Translations under genes and position numbers: made by a program | Shown here: one piece after another, positions 20,388 through 29,276 of the stretch | How the letters are laid out: each line of letters starts with the position of its first letter | Position numbering within the stretch: position 1 is the first letter of the stretch | NCBI RefSeq assembly: GCF_030012215.1 | Contig: NZ_JASCXX010000010.1 | Span: 1 to 64,000 of the forward strand | DNA: 64,000 nt | From: Anaerobaca lacustris | GTDB lineage: Bacteria > Planctomycetota > Phycisphaerae > Sedimentisphaerales > Anaerobacaceae | Direction: 5' to 3' | The notes under the pieces: generated by a model | What the model was told of the DNA's origin: nothing | The model's database searches: none | Seen by the model: only the letters and a program-made list of their open reading frames with translations

Positions 20388-21185
20388 ATGGCTGAACGAC
20401 CTGTAGCCATCATCACCGGGGGCAGCCGAGGGATCGGACGGGGCATCGCGCTGGAGCTGGCCCGATTGGGTTACGATCTGATGATCGCCCACTTCGATTT
20501 CGACGAGCAAGGCAAGCCCGACGAGAACAACGCCGTGGAGGCCCGCAAAAAGGCCCAGACGCTCGGAGCCAGGTGCGAGGCGATGCGAATCGACGTCAGC
20601 AGCGCCGCCGACCGCACGAAGCTCGTCGAGGCCACGAAGAGCGCATTCGGCTGCTGCCATCTGCTGGCCAACAACGCCGGCGTCGCGCCGACGAAGCGCC
20701 TCGATTTGCTGGAAGCCACCGAAGAGAGCTTCGACCGCGTGATGAACATCAACCTCAAGGGCCCCTACTTTCTGACGCAGACGGTCGCCAACTGGATGAT
20801 CGAGCAGAAGAAGAGCGATCCCGAAGGCAGCTACCGCATCGTCAACACCGGCTCGATCTCCGCCTACACCAGCAGCCCGGCGCGCGGCGAGTACTGCATC
20901 AGCAAGGCGGCCATCGGCATGATGACAATGCTCTATGCCGACCGGCTGGCCGAGTACGGCATCGGCGTCTTCGAGGTCCGTCCCGGCATCATCAAGACGG
21001 ACATGACCAAGGTCGTCACCGCCAAGTACGACAAACTGATCGCCGAGGGCATCACGCCCATCAAGCGCTGGGGCTACCCCGAGGACATCGGCAAGGCGGT
21101 CGGCGCGATCGCCGACGGCCGCCTCGATTTCTGCACCGGCCAGGTCATCAACGTCGACGGCGGCTTCCACCTGCGAAGACTGTGA
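20388..21185 (+). CDS. short-chain dehydrogenase/reductase
   Basis: A 265-aa SDR. TGGSRGIG (cofactor), NNAG, and the Ser / YCISK (Tyr-x-x-x-Lys) active site are present, as is the C-terminal TGQVINVDGGF. FabG-like in appearance. GAAGGA lies nine bases before ATG 20388; an ATG at 20379 abuts the same site and is less likely. In the context of a KDG kinase and KDPG-type aldolase, reduction of a keto-uronate (for example a 4-deoxy-5-keto-uronate to KDG) is plausible but is inference. Confidence 0.88.
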   Translation: MAERPVAIITGGSRGIGRGIALELARLGYDLMIAHFDFDEQGKPDENNAVEARKKAQTLGARCEAMRIDVSSAADRTKLVEATKSAFGCCHLLANNAGVAPTKRLDLLEATEESFDRVMNINLKGPYFLTQTVANWMIEQKKSDPEGSYRIVNTGSISAYTSSPARGEYCISKAAIGMMTMLYADRLAEYGIGVFEVRPGIIKTDMTKVVTAKYDKLIAEGITPIKRWGYPEDIGKAVGAIADGRLDFCTGQVINVDGGFHLRRL

Positions 21186-21190
21186 ACCAA

Positions 21191-21219
21191 ATAGATCCTA
21201 TAGGTCCAATAGGACCTAT
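21191..21219. repeat. iterated 9-mer with inverted repeat
   Basis: Three 9-base units (ATAGATCCT, ATAGGTCCA, ATAGGACCT) contain the perfect inverted repeat ATAGGTCC-AATA-GGACCTAT (21200-21219). It lies between the SDR and aldolase genes and is related to the array at 10676-10710. A role as operator or mRNA hairpin is possible. Confidence 0.5.
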
Positions 21220-21244
21220 TCACCGCCAGGAGGCAAAGAAGCCC

Positions 21245-22030
21245 ATGACCCTGCAAGCCACCATCGCCACGCTGCTCAAAGACGGCTTCATCCTCGTCTT
21301 CAACCAGGACAAGCTCGACATCGTCAAGACCGCCGAGGCGCTCATCGCCGCCGGCATCTACAACATGGAAGTGACCTGCCGGATCAAAAAGCCTCTGGAG
21401 AAGCTCTCGCGGCTTCGCAAGGAGCTGCCCGACTTCGTCGCGGGCGCCGCCAGTCTGATCGACTGGCCCGGCATGCTCGATGTCTACAACGCCGCCCACG
21501 CCGACGATCCGCTGCCGACGCTGCAACAGGTGGTCGACGCCGGGGCCACCTATCTTGTCTCGGCGGTGAACTTCAGCGACGCCGGCTTCGCCCAATTCTC
21601 CGGCAAGGTGCCCATGATCCCGGGCTGCGGCACGGCCACCGAGATCGTCAGCCAGTACGCCAAGGGTGCGAACCTCTGCAAGGTCTTCCCCGCCAAGGAG
21701 CTTGGCGGTCCGGCCTATGTCAAGGCCGTCGATCCCGCCATCCACAAGACGATCAGCCTGGTCCCCACAGGCGGCACGAACGCCGGGAACATCCCCGACT
21801 ACATCGGGGCCGGCGTCCTCGTGCTCGGCGGCTCGTTCAGCATGATCGAAAAGGCCACCCTCGCCAAGATCGTCGAGGAGCAGGACTACAAGCTGCTGGC
21901 CCAGGAATTGACGGTCGTCAAGGCGCTCATCGACCGACTCCGCAAGGAAAAGTATCCGGGCCTGGATTTCGGCGGCGCCTCGGTCGAACAGATCAGCCGG
22001 ACCACCGGACGGGATTTCAACGTCCGCTGA
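21245..22030 (+). CDS. KDPG/KHG aldolase family protein
   Basis: A 261-aa class I aldolase of the Eda family, which splits 2-keto-3-deoxy-sugar-acid phosphates into pyruvate and a triose. Family residues are visible: MEVTCR (Glu42, Arg46), PGCGTATE, Schiff-base Lys146 in LCKVFPA, and VPTGG at 173-177. AGGAGG precedes ATG 21245 by 11 bases. It is longer than E. coli Eda by about 45 residues, mainly at the C-terminus (KALIDRLRKEKYPGLDFGG). With the kinase at 25618 it gives a KDG to pyruvate route. Confidence 0.88.
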   Translation: MTLQATIATLLKDGFILVFNQDKLDIVKTAEALIAAGIYNMEVTCRIKKPLEKLSRLRKELPDFVAGAASLIDWPGMLDVYNAAHADDPLPTLQQVVDAGATYLVSAVNFSDAGFAQFSGKVPMIPGCGTATEIVSQYAKGANLCKVFPAKELGGPAYVKAVDPAIHKTISLVPTGGTNAGNIPDYIGAGVLVLGGSFSMIEKATLAKIVEEQDYKLLAQELTVVKALIDRLRKEKYPGLDFGGASVEQISRTTGRDFNVR

Positions 22031-22053
22031 GACCCCGAAGTCGGAGGTGCGTC

Positions 22054-23505
22054 ATGTCACAAATGAGAGTTGCCACACTGCTCGCGCTGCTGATCGCAAT
22101 GGTCGCATCGGCCGCCGAGGGCGCCGAGGGCGCCGAAACGACCCTGACGCTGAACGCCAAGGACACCGGCTATCGCGGCATCTGGTACATGAATCAGCCG
22201 CTCCAGAACGAATACCGCTACAAATACAGCGGCGGGCTCGGCACCTACTGCGCCAAGCATCGACCGTTCGCCGTCTACTGCAAGGAGGTTGAGAAGACGT
22301 TCTTCTGCTTCGGCGGCACGCCCGACGGCGAGAGGGCCAACAAGACGCTGCTGCACATGGTCTCCTACTACGACCATCGCACGGGCATGGTCCCCCGACC
22401 GACGATCCTACTGGACAAACGGACCACGGACGCCCACGACAATCCCGTCATCAGCGTGGACGACGAGGGCACCATCTGGATCTTCTCGACCTCGCACGGC
22501 ACCGGGCGGCCTTCGTACATCCATTGCAGCGCCCGCCCGTACGATGTCAACGAATTCGTCCTGGTCCGTGCGACGAAGATCGAGCAAGACAAACAGGTCG
22601 CCATGACGAACTTCTCGTACATGCAGGCCTGGCACGTGCGCGACAGCGGCTTTGCCGCCTTCTTCACGCGGTACAACTATCCGGCCGCCCGCACCGCCTG
22701 CTTCATGACCAGCCCCGACGGCGTCCACTGGTCGGCGTGGCAGAGACTGGGCGCCATCGACCAGGGGCATTACCAGATCGGCATCGCCAACGAATCCAAG
22801 GCCGGCACCGCCCTGAACTACCATCCGAGGGGCAAGGGACTCAACTGGCGGACGAATCTCTATTACCTTGAAACCCTCGATCTCGGTCGATCGTGGCGGG
22901 CCGCCGATGGGACGGATGTCGCGGTCCCGCTGACCGAACCCCAGAACGCCGCACTCGTTTATGACTACGAGAAGGAAGGCTCGCTCGTCTACCTGAAGGA
23001 CATTCGCTTCGACGGGTCGGGCCATCCCGTGATCCTCTTTCTCACCAGCAGAGGCTTTGAAGCCGGCCCCGAGAACGACCCGCGCACCTGGCACACGGCC
23101 CGCTGGACGGGACAGGCCTGGACGATCCGAACATGCTTCACCTCCGACAACAACTACGACATGGGCTCGCTCTATCTGGAAACCGACCGAGCCTGGCGTA
23201 TCGTCGCGCCGACCGAGACCGGCCCGCAGCCCTACAACCCAGGGGGCGAAATCGTCATGTGGCACACCACCGATCAGGGCGCCACATGGCGGAAGATCAG
23301 GCAACTGACGAAGGACAGCCCGTTCAACCACACCTATGCCCGCGAGCCGGTCAATGTGCACGACGATTTCTACGCGCTCTGGGCCGATGGGCACGGCCGC
23401 CGGCCTTCGGAGTCGTCGATCTACTTCTGCGACCGGGCGGGCAACGTCTATCGACTGCCCCGCGTGATGGCCGCCGAATTCGTGAAGCCGGAGAAGATCA
23501 ACTGA
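22054..23505 (+). CDS. BNR-4 repeat protein, exported beta-propeller
   Basis: A 483-aa secreted protein with signal peptide (MRVATLLALLIAMVASA). The opening GYRGIWYMNQPLQNEY and KYSGGLGTY are typical of the BNR-4 family, and later segments (DDEGTIWIFSTSHG, SPDGVHWSAW, WHTTDQGATW) are propeller blades. Relatives include polysaccharide lyases acting on uronate-containing polymers, so this may release the unsaturated sugar that the cluster consumes; the catalytic type cannot be read with certainty. GGAGGTG precedes ATG 22054, 23 bases after the aldolase stop. Confidence 0.82.
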   Translation: MSQMRVATLLALLIAMVASAAEGAEGAETTLTLNAKDTGYRGIWYMNQPLQNEYRYKYSGGLGTYCAKHRPFAVYCKEVEKTFFCFGGTPDGERANKTLLHMVSYYDHRTGMVPRPTILLDKRTTDAHDNPVISVDDEGTIWIFSTSHGTGRPSYIHCSARPYDVNEFVLVRATKIEQDKQVAMTNFSYMQAWHVRDSGFAAFFTRYNYPAARTACFMTSPDGVHWSAWQRLGAIDQGHYQIGIANESKAGTALNYHPRGKGLNWRTNLYYLETLDLGRSWRAADGTDVAVPLTEPQNAALVYDYEKEGSLVYLKDIRFDGSGHPVILFLTSRGFEAGPENDPRTWHTARWTGQAWTIRTCFTSDNNYDMGSLYLETDRAWRIVAPTETGPQPYNPGGEIVMWHTTDQGATWRKIRQLTKDSPFNHTYAREPVNVHDDFYALWADGHGRRPSESSIYFCDRAGNVYRLPRVMAAEFVKPEKIN

Positions 23506-23556
23506 CAGACAACCTCGCGCCCCGGATCGATGGGCATGGAAGGAGAATCAGCAATC

Positions 23557-25593
23557 GTGAAGACCAGGAAGATCGCCCGACAGACGATAGCCGTTCACAG
23601 CTACAATACGATTATCGTCGGCGCCGGCGCTGCGGGGATGAACTGCGCCGTTCATCTCTACGAGTTTCTGACGGGCAAAGGCGTCAAGGATGCACAGAAG
23701 CGGATCGCCGTCATCACCGGCGGCCTGAAGCTGGGCGCCTCGCGCATGAGCGGCTCCGACAAGCAGACGTACTACAAGCAAGGCACCAGTCCGGAGATCC
23801 CCGACTGCGCCGAGGAGTTCGCCAAGACCCTGCTGGCCGGCGGCTGCTGTCACGGCGATCTGGCCCTGGCCGAAGGGATCAGCTCGCTGCGCGAATTCTC
23901 GCACCTCGTCCAGGCCGGCGTGCCCTTCCCCACCGACGCGATGGGCACGTTCATCGGCTACAAGACCGACCACGACCCGGCCGAGCGGGCCACCAGCGCC
24001 GGTCCCAAGACCAGCAGGTTCATGAGCGAATGCCTCCAGAGGCAGGTCCAGGCCTGCGGCATCGAGATCTTCGACAAGCAGGAAGCGGCGCACCTGCTCA
24101 CGGTCGGCCAGGGCAAGGCGAAGCGCATCGCCGGGCTCGTAACGTTGCAGAGATCCAACGTCACGGACTCGGACTGGGGGCTCAGCGTCTTTCTCGCCGA
24201 GAACGTCGTGCTGGCGGCCGGCGGCCCCGGCGCGCTGTACAAGACGAGCGTCTATCCGGAGGGCCAGATCGGCATCCACGGCCTGGCGTTCCAGGCGGGA
24301 CTGGCAGCCGAGAACATCACCGAATCACAGTTCGGCCTGGCCAGCATCAAGTTCCGATGGAACGTCTCGGGCACGTACATGCAGGCGCTGCCGCGGCTGT
24401 TCAGCACCGACGCGAACGGCAAGGACGAACGCGAGTTCCTGGCCGATTTCTTCCCGACGATGAGCAAGATGGCCACCGACATCTTCCTGAAGGGCTATCA
24501 GTGGCCGTTCGATCCGCAGCGGATCGAGAACCACCAGTCGTCGTTGATCGACGTGCTGGTGTTCAACGAGACGCAGAAGGGCCGGCGGGTCTTCATGGAT
24601 TTCCGCAAGAACCCGATCGGCAACGCGTCGATGAAGCCGTTCGACATCAAGGACCTCGAACCCGAGGCATACGACTATCTCGACAAGGCCGGCGCGTTTC
24701 AGGCGACGCCGATCAAGCGGCTGGCCCACATGAATCCGCTGGCAATCGACATCTACAAAGAGAACGGGATCGACCTGTACAAGGAGCCGCTGGAAATCGC
24801 CGTCTGCGCCCAACACAACAACGGCGGCTTCGCGATCAACAAGTGGTGGGAGTCGAGCATCGCGCGCACGTTCGTAATCGGCGAGATGGCGGGCAGTCAC
24901 GGCGTCAAACGGCCCGGCGGCTCGGCATTGAACGCCGGACAGGCCGGCGGGCTCCGCGCCGCCGAGTACATCGCCAACGTCTACGGCGGCAACGTCCCCA
25001 ACTACAGCAAACAGCAAAAGGAAATCAACGACCAAGTGACGAGTCTCGTCCGCAAGCTCAACACCTGGAAGGAATCCTCCGGCGCCACGGCCAAGGCCGT
25101 GATCAGCGAGATCCAGAGCCGAATGACCACCTCCGGCGGGCACATCCGTGAGCTGGGCGATACGAGCAAGGCCTTGCAGGAGGCGATGGCCCTCTACAAG
25201 GCGATCCAAAAGGACGGCATCAGGCTGGCCGGGCTCAAATCGGTGATTGCGGCGATCCAGGCCGAGCACCTCGCGCTGGCCAGCATCGGCGTCCTGAAGG
25301 CCATCGTCGAACTGCTCGCCCAGGGCAGCGGCTCGCGCGGCTCGCACCTGGTCCTGGCCCCCGACGGTGTGGAAATCCACGCCGACGTAATCGACCAGGC
25401 GACCGGGGCCCCGCTGCGATTCAAGCCGGAGAACGAGAAACTCCGCAAGTCGATCCTGCGAATCGAGCTCGATCCGAAGGCCGGCGACCTGTTCAAGTGC
25501 ACCACGGTGACACCGCGACCGGTGCCGACCGAGCGCAAGGCGTTCGAGCCGGCATGGCAGGACTATCGCGAAGGCAAGATCTACCAGGCGTAA
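23557..25593 (+). CDS. FAD-dependent oxidoreductase, fumarate reductase flavoprotein-like
   Basis: A 678-aa flavoprotein of the succinate dehydrogenase / fumarate reductase / L-aspartate oxidase type. The FAD-binding motif is TIIVGAGAAGMNCAV near the N-terminus; NVVLAAGGPGALY, AGLAAENITESQFG and GGSALNAGQAGGLRAAEYI are also typical, and the C-terminal helical part (REL, LYKAIQKDGI) fits. I prefer GTG 23557, nine bases after AGGAGA; an ATG at 23530 is possible. No Fe-S or membrane partner is encoded nearby, so electrons must go elsewhere. Its consistent place in the carbohydrate run suggests oxidation or reduction of a sugar-acid intermediate, which is inference. Confidence 0.85.
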   Translation: MKTRKIARQTIAVHSYNTIIVGAGAAGMNCAVHLYEFLTGKGVKDAQKRIAVITGGLKLGASRMSGSDKQTYYKQGTSPEIPDCAEEFAKTLLAGGCCHGDLALAEGISSLREFSHLVQAGVPFPTDAMGTFIGYKTDHDPAERATSAGPKTSRFMSECLQRQVQACGIEIFDKQEAAHLLTVGQGKAKRIAGLVTLQRSNVTDSDWGLSVFLAENVVLAAGGPGALYKTSVYPEGQIGIHGLAFQAGLAAENITESQFGLASIKFRWNVSGTYMQALPRLFSTDANGKDEREFLADFFPTMSKMATDIFLKGYQWPFDPQRIENHQSSLIDVLVFNETQKGRRVFMDFRKNPIGNASMKPFDIKDLEPEAYDYLDKAGAFQATPIKRLAHMNPLAIDIYKENGIDLYKEPLEIAVCAQHNNGGFAINKWWESSIARTFVIGEMAGSHGVKRPGGSALNAGQAGGLRAAEYIANVYGGNVPNYSKQQKEINDQVTSLVRKLNTWKESSGATAKAVISEIQSRMTTSGGHIRELGDTSKALQEAMALYKAIQKDGIRLAGLKSVIAAIQAEHLALASIGVLKAIVELLAQGSGSRGSHLVLAPDGVEIHADVIDQATGAPLRFKPENEKLRKSILRIELDPKAGDLFKCTTVTPRPVPTERKAFEPAWQDYREGKIYQA

Positions 25594-25617
25594 CCAACCG
25601 GAGAAAGGAGCGGCCCG

Positions 25618-26718
25618 ATGGCTGGACTCGACCTGAGACCCGCATCCGAGTGCAAATACGACATCCTCTCGCTGGGCGAGATCATGATCCGCCTCGACCC
25701 GGGCGAGGAACGCATCCACACGACGCGCCACTTCCGCGTCTGGGAAGGCGGCGGCGAATACAACGTCGCCCGCGGCCTGAAACGCTGCTTCGGCAAGCGC
25801 GCCGCGGTCGTCACCGCCGCCGTGGACAACCCCGTCGGCCGCCTGCTCGAAGATCTGATCTTTCAGGGCGGCGTGAGCACCGAATACATTCGCTGGGTGC
25901 CGTACGATGGGATCGGACGCAAGGTGCGCGTGGGTCTGAACTTCACCGAGCGGGGCTTCGGCGTCCGCGCCGCCATCGGGTGCAGCGACCGCGCCCACAG
26001 CGCCGCGTCGCAGTTGACCAAGAGCGATATCGACTGGGACGCGATCTTCGGCCGCGACGGCATCCGCTGGTTCCATACCGGCGGCATCTTTGCCGGCCTT
26101 TCGGAGACGACGCGCGACGTGATCCTCGAAGCGGTCACCGCCGCCAAGAGGCATGGCACCATCGTCTCGTACGATCTGAACTTCCGCAACTCGCTGTGGA
26201 AGGACATCGGCGGACAGGCCAAGGCCCGCGAGGTGAACCGGGCCATCGCCTCGCACGTCGATGTGATGATCGGCAACGAGGAGGACTTCACCGCCGCGCT
26301 CGGCTTCGAGGTCAAGGGCCTGGACAAGAGCTTCAGCAAGCTCGATCCGACGAACTTCAAAAAGATGATCGAAGCGGCGGTCCAGGAGTTCCCCAACTTC
26401 AAGGCGGTCGCCACCACGCTGCGGAACGCCAGGACGGCCTCGGTCAACGACTGGGGGGCGGTGCTCTACATGGACGGGCAGTTCCACGACGCGATCCTGC
26501 GCGAGGGCCTGGAGATATACGACCGCGTCGGCGGCGGCGACAGTTTCGCCTCGGGCCTGATCTACGGCCTGATGGAAGGCAAGAGCCCGAGCGAGGCGGT
26601 CAACTACGGCGCCGCGCACGGGGCGCTGGCGATGACCACGCCGGGCGATACGACGACCGCCAGCCTGGCCGAAGTCGAGAAAGTCATGAAGGGCAGCGGC
26701 GCTCGCGTCGACCGATAA
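25618..26718 (+). CDS. PfkB family sugar kinase, KDG kinase-like
   Basis: A 366-aa ribokinase-family kinase. LSLGEIMIRLDPG at the start, EGGGEYNVARGLKRCFG, and GGGDSFASGLIYGLM with the catalytic Asp are visible. Overall it resembles 2-keto-3-deoxygluconate kinases. AAAGGAG precedes ATG 25618 by nine bases, 24 bases after the flavoprotein gene. With the upstream aldolase it would channel KDG to KDPG and then pyruvate. A few extra residues around FSKLDPTNFKKMIEAA make it slightly longer than typical KdgK. Confidence 0.87.
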   Translation: MAGLDLRPASECKYDILSLGEIMIRLDPGEERIHTTRHFRVWEGGGEYNVARGLKRCFGKRAAVVTAAVDNPVGRLLEDLIFQGGVSTEYIRWVPYDGIGRKVRVGLNFTERGFGVRAAIGCSDRAHSAASQLTKSDIDWDAIFGRDGIRWFHTGGIFAGLSETTRDVILEAVTAAKRHGTIVSYDLNFRNSLWKDIGGQAKAREVNRAIASHVDVMIGNEEDFTAALGFEVKGLDKSFSKLDPTNFKKMIEAAVQEFPNFKAVATTLRNARTASVNDWGAVLYMDGQFHDAILREGLEIYDRVGGGDSFASGLIYGLMEGKSPSEAVNYGAAHGALAMTTPGDTTTASLAEVEKVMKGSGARVDR

Positions 26719-26755
26719 GGAGAATCATCCTACGATCCCACAAGCAGTCAAATGG

Positions 26756-27796
26756 ATGGATGGCACCGACGGGGTGCTGGAACTGATCGATCAGCGGCGT
26801 CTGCCGGGTGAGTTCATCACGCTGCTGGTGCGCGACACGAGACGACTGCACGAAGCGATCCGAACGCTGGCCGTGCGGGGCGCGCCGGCCATCGGGGTCG
26901 CCGCCGCCTATGGACCGGTCCTGGCCCTCCAATCGCTCGGTGCGAATGCGACGACCGTGGACGGCCTGAAGGCCATCGTCGAGGCGTGCGACTTTCTGGC
27001 CACGTCGCGGCCGACGGCGGTGAATCTCTTCTGGGCCCTCGACCGCATCCGCCACAAGGCGCAGAAGGTCTGCCAGCATCCACAGCTTACACTGGGCGAG
27101 CTTCACGAGGCGATCCTGGCCGAGGCCAACGCGATTCGCGCCGAGGACATCGAGATGTGCCGGGCGATCGGCCGGCACGGCGAGGCGCTGATTCGCGAGG
27201 GGGCGGGCGTGCTGACGCACTGCAACGCGGGAGCCTTGGCCACCGCCGGACAGGGAACCGCGCTGTCCGTGATGTTCGAGGCGCAGAAGAAGGGCCGCTC
27301 GTTCAAGGTCTACGCCGACGAGACCCGGCCGCTCTTGCAGGGGGCCCGCCTGACCGCGTGGGAATTGCAGCAGGCCGGCATCGACGTGACGGTGATCTGC
27401 GACAACATGGCCGGATGGCTGATGAAGAAAGGCAGGATCGACCTGATCATCACCGGCGCCGACCGCATCGCCGCCAACGGCGATGCCGCCAACAAGATCG
27501 GCACCTACAGCCTCAGCGTCCTGGCCAAACAGCACGGGGTCCCGTTCTACATTGCGGCCCCATCGAGCACGTTCGACCTGAGCATCGCCGGCGGCGCCGA
27601 AATCCCTATCGAGCAGAGGGAATCCCGTGAAGTGACCCATCTCGGCGGCACGGCCACGGCCCCGGAAGGCGTCGCCGTCTACAATCCCGCTTTCGACGTG
27701 ACCGACGCGCAGAACATCACCGCCATCATCACGGAAAAAGGCGTAGTCGAGAACCCGGACACCGCGCGCATCCGGGAACTGCTGACGGAACGGTAG
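26756..27796 (+). CDS. mtnA: S-methyl-5-thioribose-1-phosphate isomerase
   Basis: A methionine salvage enzyme that isomerises methylthioribose-1-phosphate to the ribulose form. VRGAPAIGVAAAYG, LTHCNAGALAT (catalytic Cys) and GADRIAANGDAANKIGT (catalytic Asp) are present. From the first in-frame ATG the protein has 346 aa, but homologues start about eight residues earlier, and the in-frame codons before this ATG read TIPQAVKW, matching the family N-terminus. A good AAGGAG (26717-26722) lies 33 bases before the ATG but only nine before ACG 26732 and 12 before ATC 26735. A non-AUG start is therefore likely. It begins right after the sugar kinase, apparently in the same transcript. Confidence 0.9.
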   Translation: MDGTDGVLELIDQRRLPGEFITLLVRDTRRLHEAIRTLAVRGAPAIGVAAAYGPVLALQSLGANATTVDGLKAIVEACDFLATSRPTAVNLFWALDRIRHKAQKVCQHPQLTLGELHEAILAEANAIRAEDIEMCRAIGRHGEALIREGAGVLTHCNAGALATAGQGTALSVMFEAQKKGRSFKVYADETRPLLQGARLTAWELQQAGIDVTVICDNMAGWLMKKGRIDLIITGADRIAANGDAANKIGTYSLSVLAKQHGVPFYIAAPSSTFDLSIAGGAEIPIEQRESREVTHLGGTATAPEGVAVYNPAFDVTDAQNITAIITEKGVVENPDTARIRELLTER

Positions 27797-27825
27797 AGCC
27801 GAACGGCCCGCTCGCGACCGCCGCG

Positions 27826-28095
27826 CTACGCGACGGCTACGACTTCCTTGACCTCGGGCACCTTCTCTTTCAGGATGCGTTCGATGCCCATCTTCATCGT
27901 CATCGCCGCACCGGGACAACCCTGACAGGCCCCCTGCAAGCGGACCTGCACGGTCTTGTCGTCGTTGACGCCCACCAGTTGAACGTCGCCGCCGTGGCCC
28001 TGCAGGGCCGGACGAACCATTTCGATGACCTCGGTCACCTTCTCCTCGAAACTTTTTTCGGCGCCGGCGCTGCCGGACGGACTTTCTTGCGACAT
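27826..28095 (-). CDS. NifU C-terminal domain (Nfu-type) Fe-S scaffold protein
   Basis: An 89-aa protein consisting of the Nfu/NifU C-terminal domain: RPALQGHGGDVQLVGV, VQVRLQGACQGCPGA with the C-x-x-C cluster ligand, and GIERILKEKVPEV. It would carry or deliver Fe-S clusters in the cytoplasm. GGAG precedes ATG 28095, and an excellent promoter (28126-28154) is present, so it is transcribed alone. The gene converges with mtnA. Confidence 0.92.
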   Translation of the reverse strand: MSQESPSGSAGAEKSFEEKVTEVIEMVRPALQGHGGDVQLVGVNDDKTVQVRLQGACQGCPGAAMTMKMGIERILKEKVPEVKEVVAVA

Positions 28096-28125
28096 ATGAC
28101 ATCTCCATAGATAGAAGTTGCAGCC

Positions 28126-28154
28126 ATTATAGTGGCGTTTCCCGGACCGTCCAA
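28126..28154 (-). promoter_or_regulatory. promoter for the Nfu-type gene
   Basis: Minus strand TTGGAC (28154-28149), 17 bases, perfect TATAAT (28131-28126). The start codon is 31 bases beyond the -10. The remaining gap to 28448 shows no gene; a GATAAT near 28398 could serve the next plus-strand gene. Confidence 0.75.
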
Positions 28155-28448
28155 CGCCTTTTTCACCTTACTCGGCCTCCGACGGCGGCGTTCGCGCCTT
28201 TTGGCAGCCGAAGCGAGCATTTCGCTTGACGCATCCGTGCGAGCCCCGCCCGCCGACCACGTCGCCAGAGGCAAGGCCCCACAGATTATCAGACATGCCG
28301 CCAGGCCGATCCAATTCGCCGCCCCCGCGCCACAAGAAGAGGCCGGCGGGCACGCCGGAATCTGCGAGAAACGTTCAACTCGCCCACCGTTTCGTTCGAT
28401 AATAACTCCTGCTGTACAAGGAGATTCTCGGAACGACGGGATGGCATC

Positions 28449-29249
28449 ATGCAGATTCGATACGTGATCTCAACCATGGTTTTCTGGTGGCGCGAGCATC
28501 CCCTCTCGTTCGAGCAGGAGTGCGAGTACCTCCGTTCGCTCGGCTTCGGCATCGAGTTGTGGCCGAGTCTCCGGGGGCAGAACGAGTGTCGATACGAACG
28601 GCGCAACTGGCCGCGACTGAAGGCCGCCACCGAGGGCATGCTCGTTTCCATGCGTTCCCGAACCGACCATCCCACGCTGGAGCAGTGGGAAGAGCAGATC
28701 CAGTGCGCGACCCTGCTCGGCGCCAACATCGTCACCGAGCTTCGCAGCCTCGGTATCCCTGACGGCCCCGACCTCAACGGGACGGGTTTTGCCGCCGAGG
28801 TGGTCAGGATGGCCGATGCCAACGGCGTGACCCTGTGCCTCGAAACCGGCCCGCTGCCGACCATGCTGCACGTCGCGAGGCAATTCGATTCGCTGCGATA
28901 CTGCCTCGACACGGGGTTCGCCCACATCGATCGCAACCATTCGTTTGCGCAGTACGTCGATGCACTGGCGCCCCGGGTGATCCATCTGCACCTGACGGAC
29001 AACTACGGCAGGACGGACGACCATGAACCGCCGGGCCTGCACGGCGGCATTCCGCGAGAGAACTGGGACTATCTCCTGGACGTCCTGGGCCGATACGACA
29101 ACGACATCATCGGGTCGTTCGAGATGTGTCCCTGCATGCCGAGCGTCATGATTCGCCAGGCCAGCGAGTATGTCTTCGACGTCTTGAAGTGGCCGAATCG
29201 CCCGCAGAAGCAGGCGGGGCACGACCGTCTCACCTATCATCCGATGTAG
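28449..29249 (+). CDS. sugar phosphate isomerase/epimerase family protein
   Basis: A 266-aa xylose isomerase-like TIM barrel protein. Family features are FEQECEYLRSLGFGIELWP, VTLCLETGPL (metal-ligand Glu), LRYCLDTGFAHID (Asp), and VIHLHLTDNYGRTDDHEPPG (His-x-His). These match the metal-dependent isomerase/epimerase fold, whose substrates vary widely. No signal peptide. It stands alone between convergent or divergent neighbours, with GGGAT before ATG 28449. Confidence 0.87.
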   Translation: MQIRYVISTMVFWWREHPLSFEQECEYLRSLGFGIELWPSLRGQNECRYERRNWPRLKAATEGMLVSMRSRTDHPTLEQWEEQIQCATLLGANIVTELRSLGIPDGPDLNGTGFAAEVVRMADANGVTLCLETGPLPTMLHVARQFDSLRYCLDTGFAHIDRNHSFAQYVDALAPRVIHLHLTDNYGRTDDHEPPGLHGGIPRENWDYLLDVLGRYDNDIIGSFEMCPCMPSVMIRQASEYVFDVLKWPNRPQKQAGHDRLTYHPM

Positions 29250-29276
29250 CCGATCGCCTCCGAGCGACGGATCTGA

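Noticed and set aside
20573-21244. Long N-terminal extension of the aldolase frame
   Set aside because: It is an out-of-frame reading of the SDR gene; the aldolase has its own AGGAGG and ATG 21245.
28132-28467. Plus-strand 111-codon ORF in the gap after the Nfu-type gene
   Set aside because: No ribosome binding site, biased Arg/Ala composition, and it overlaps the start of the isomerase gene in another frame.
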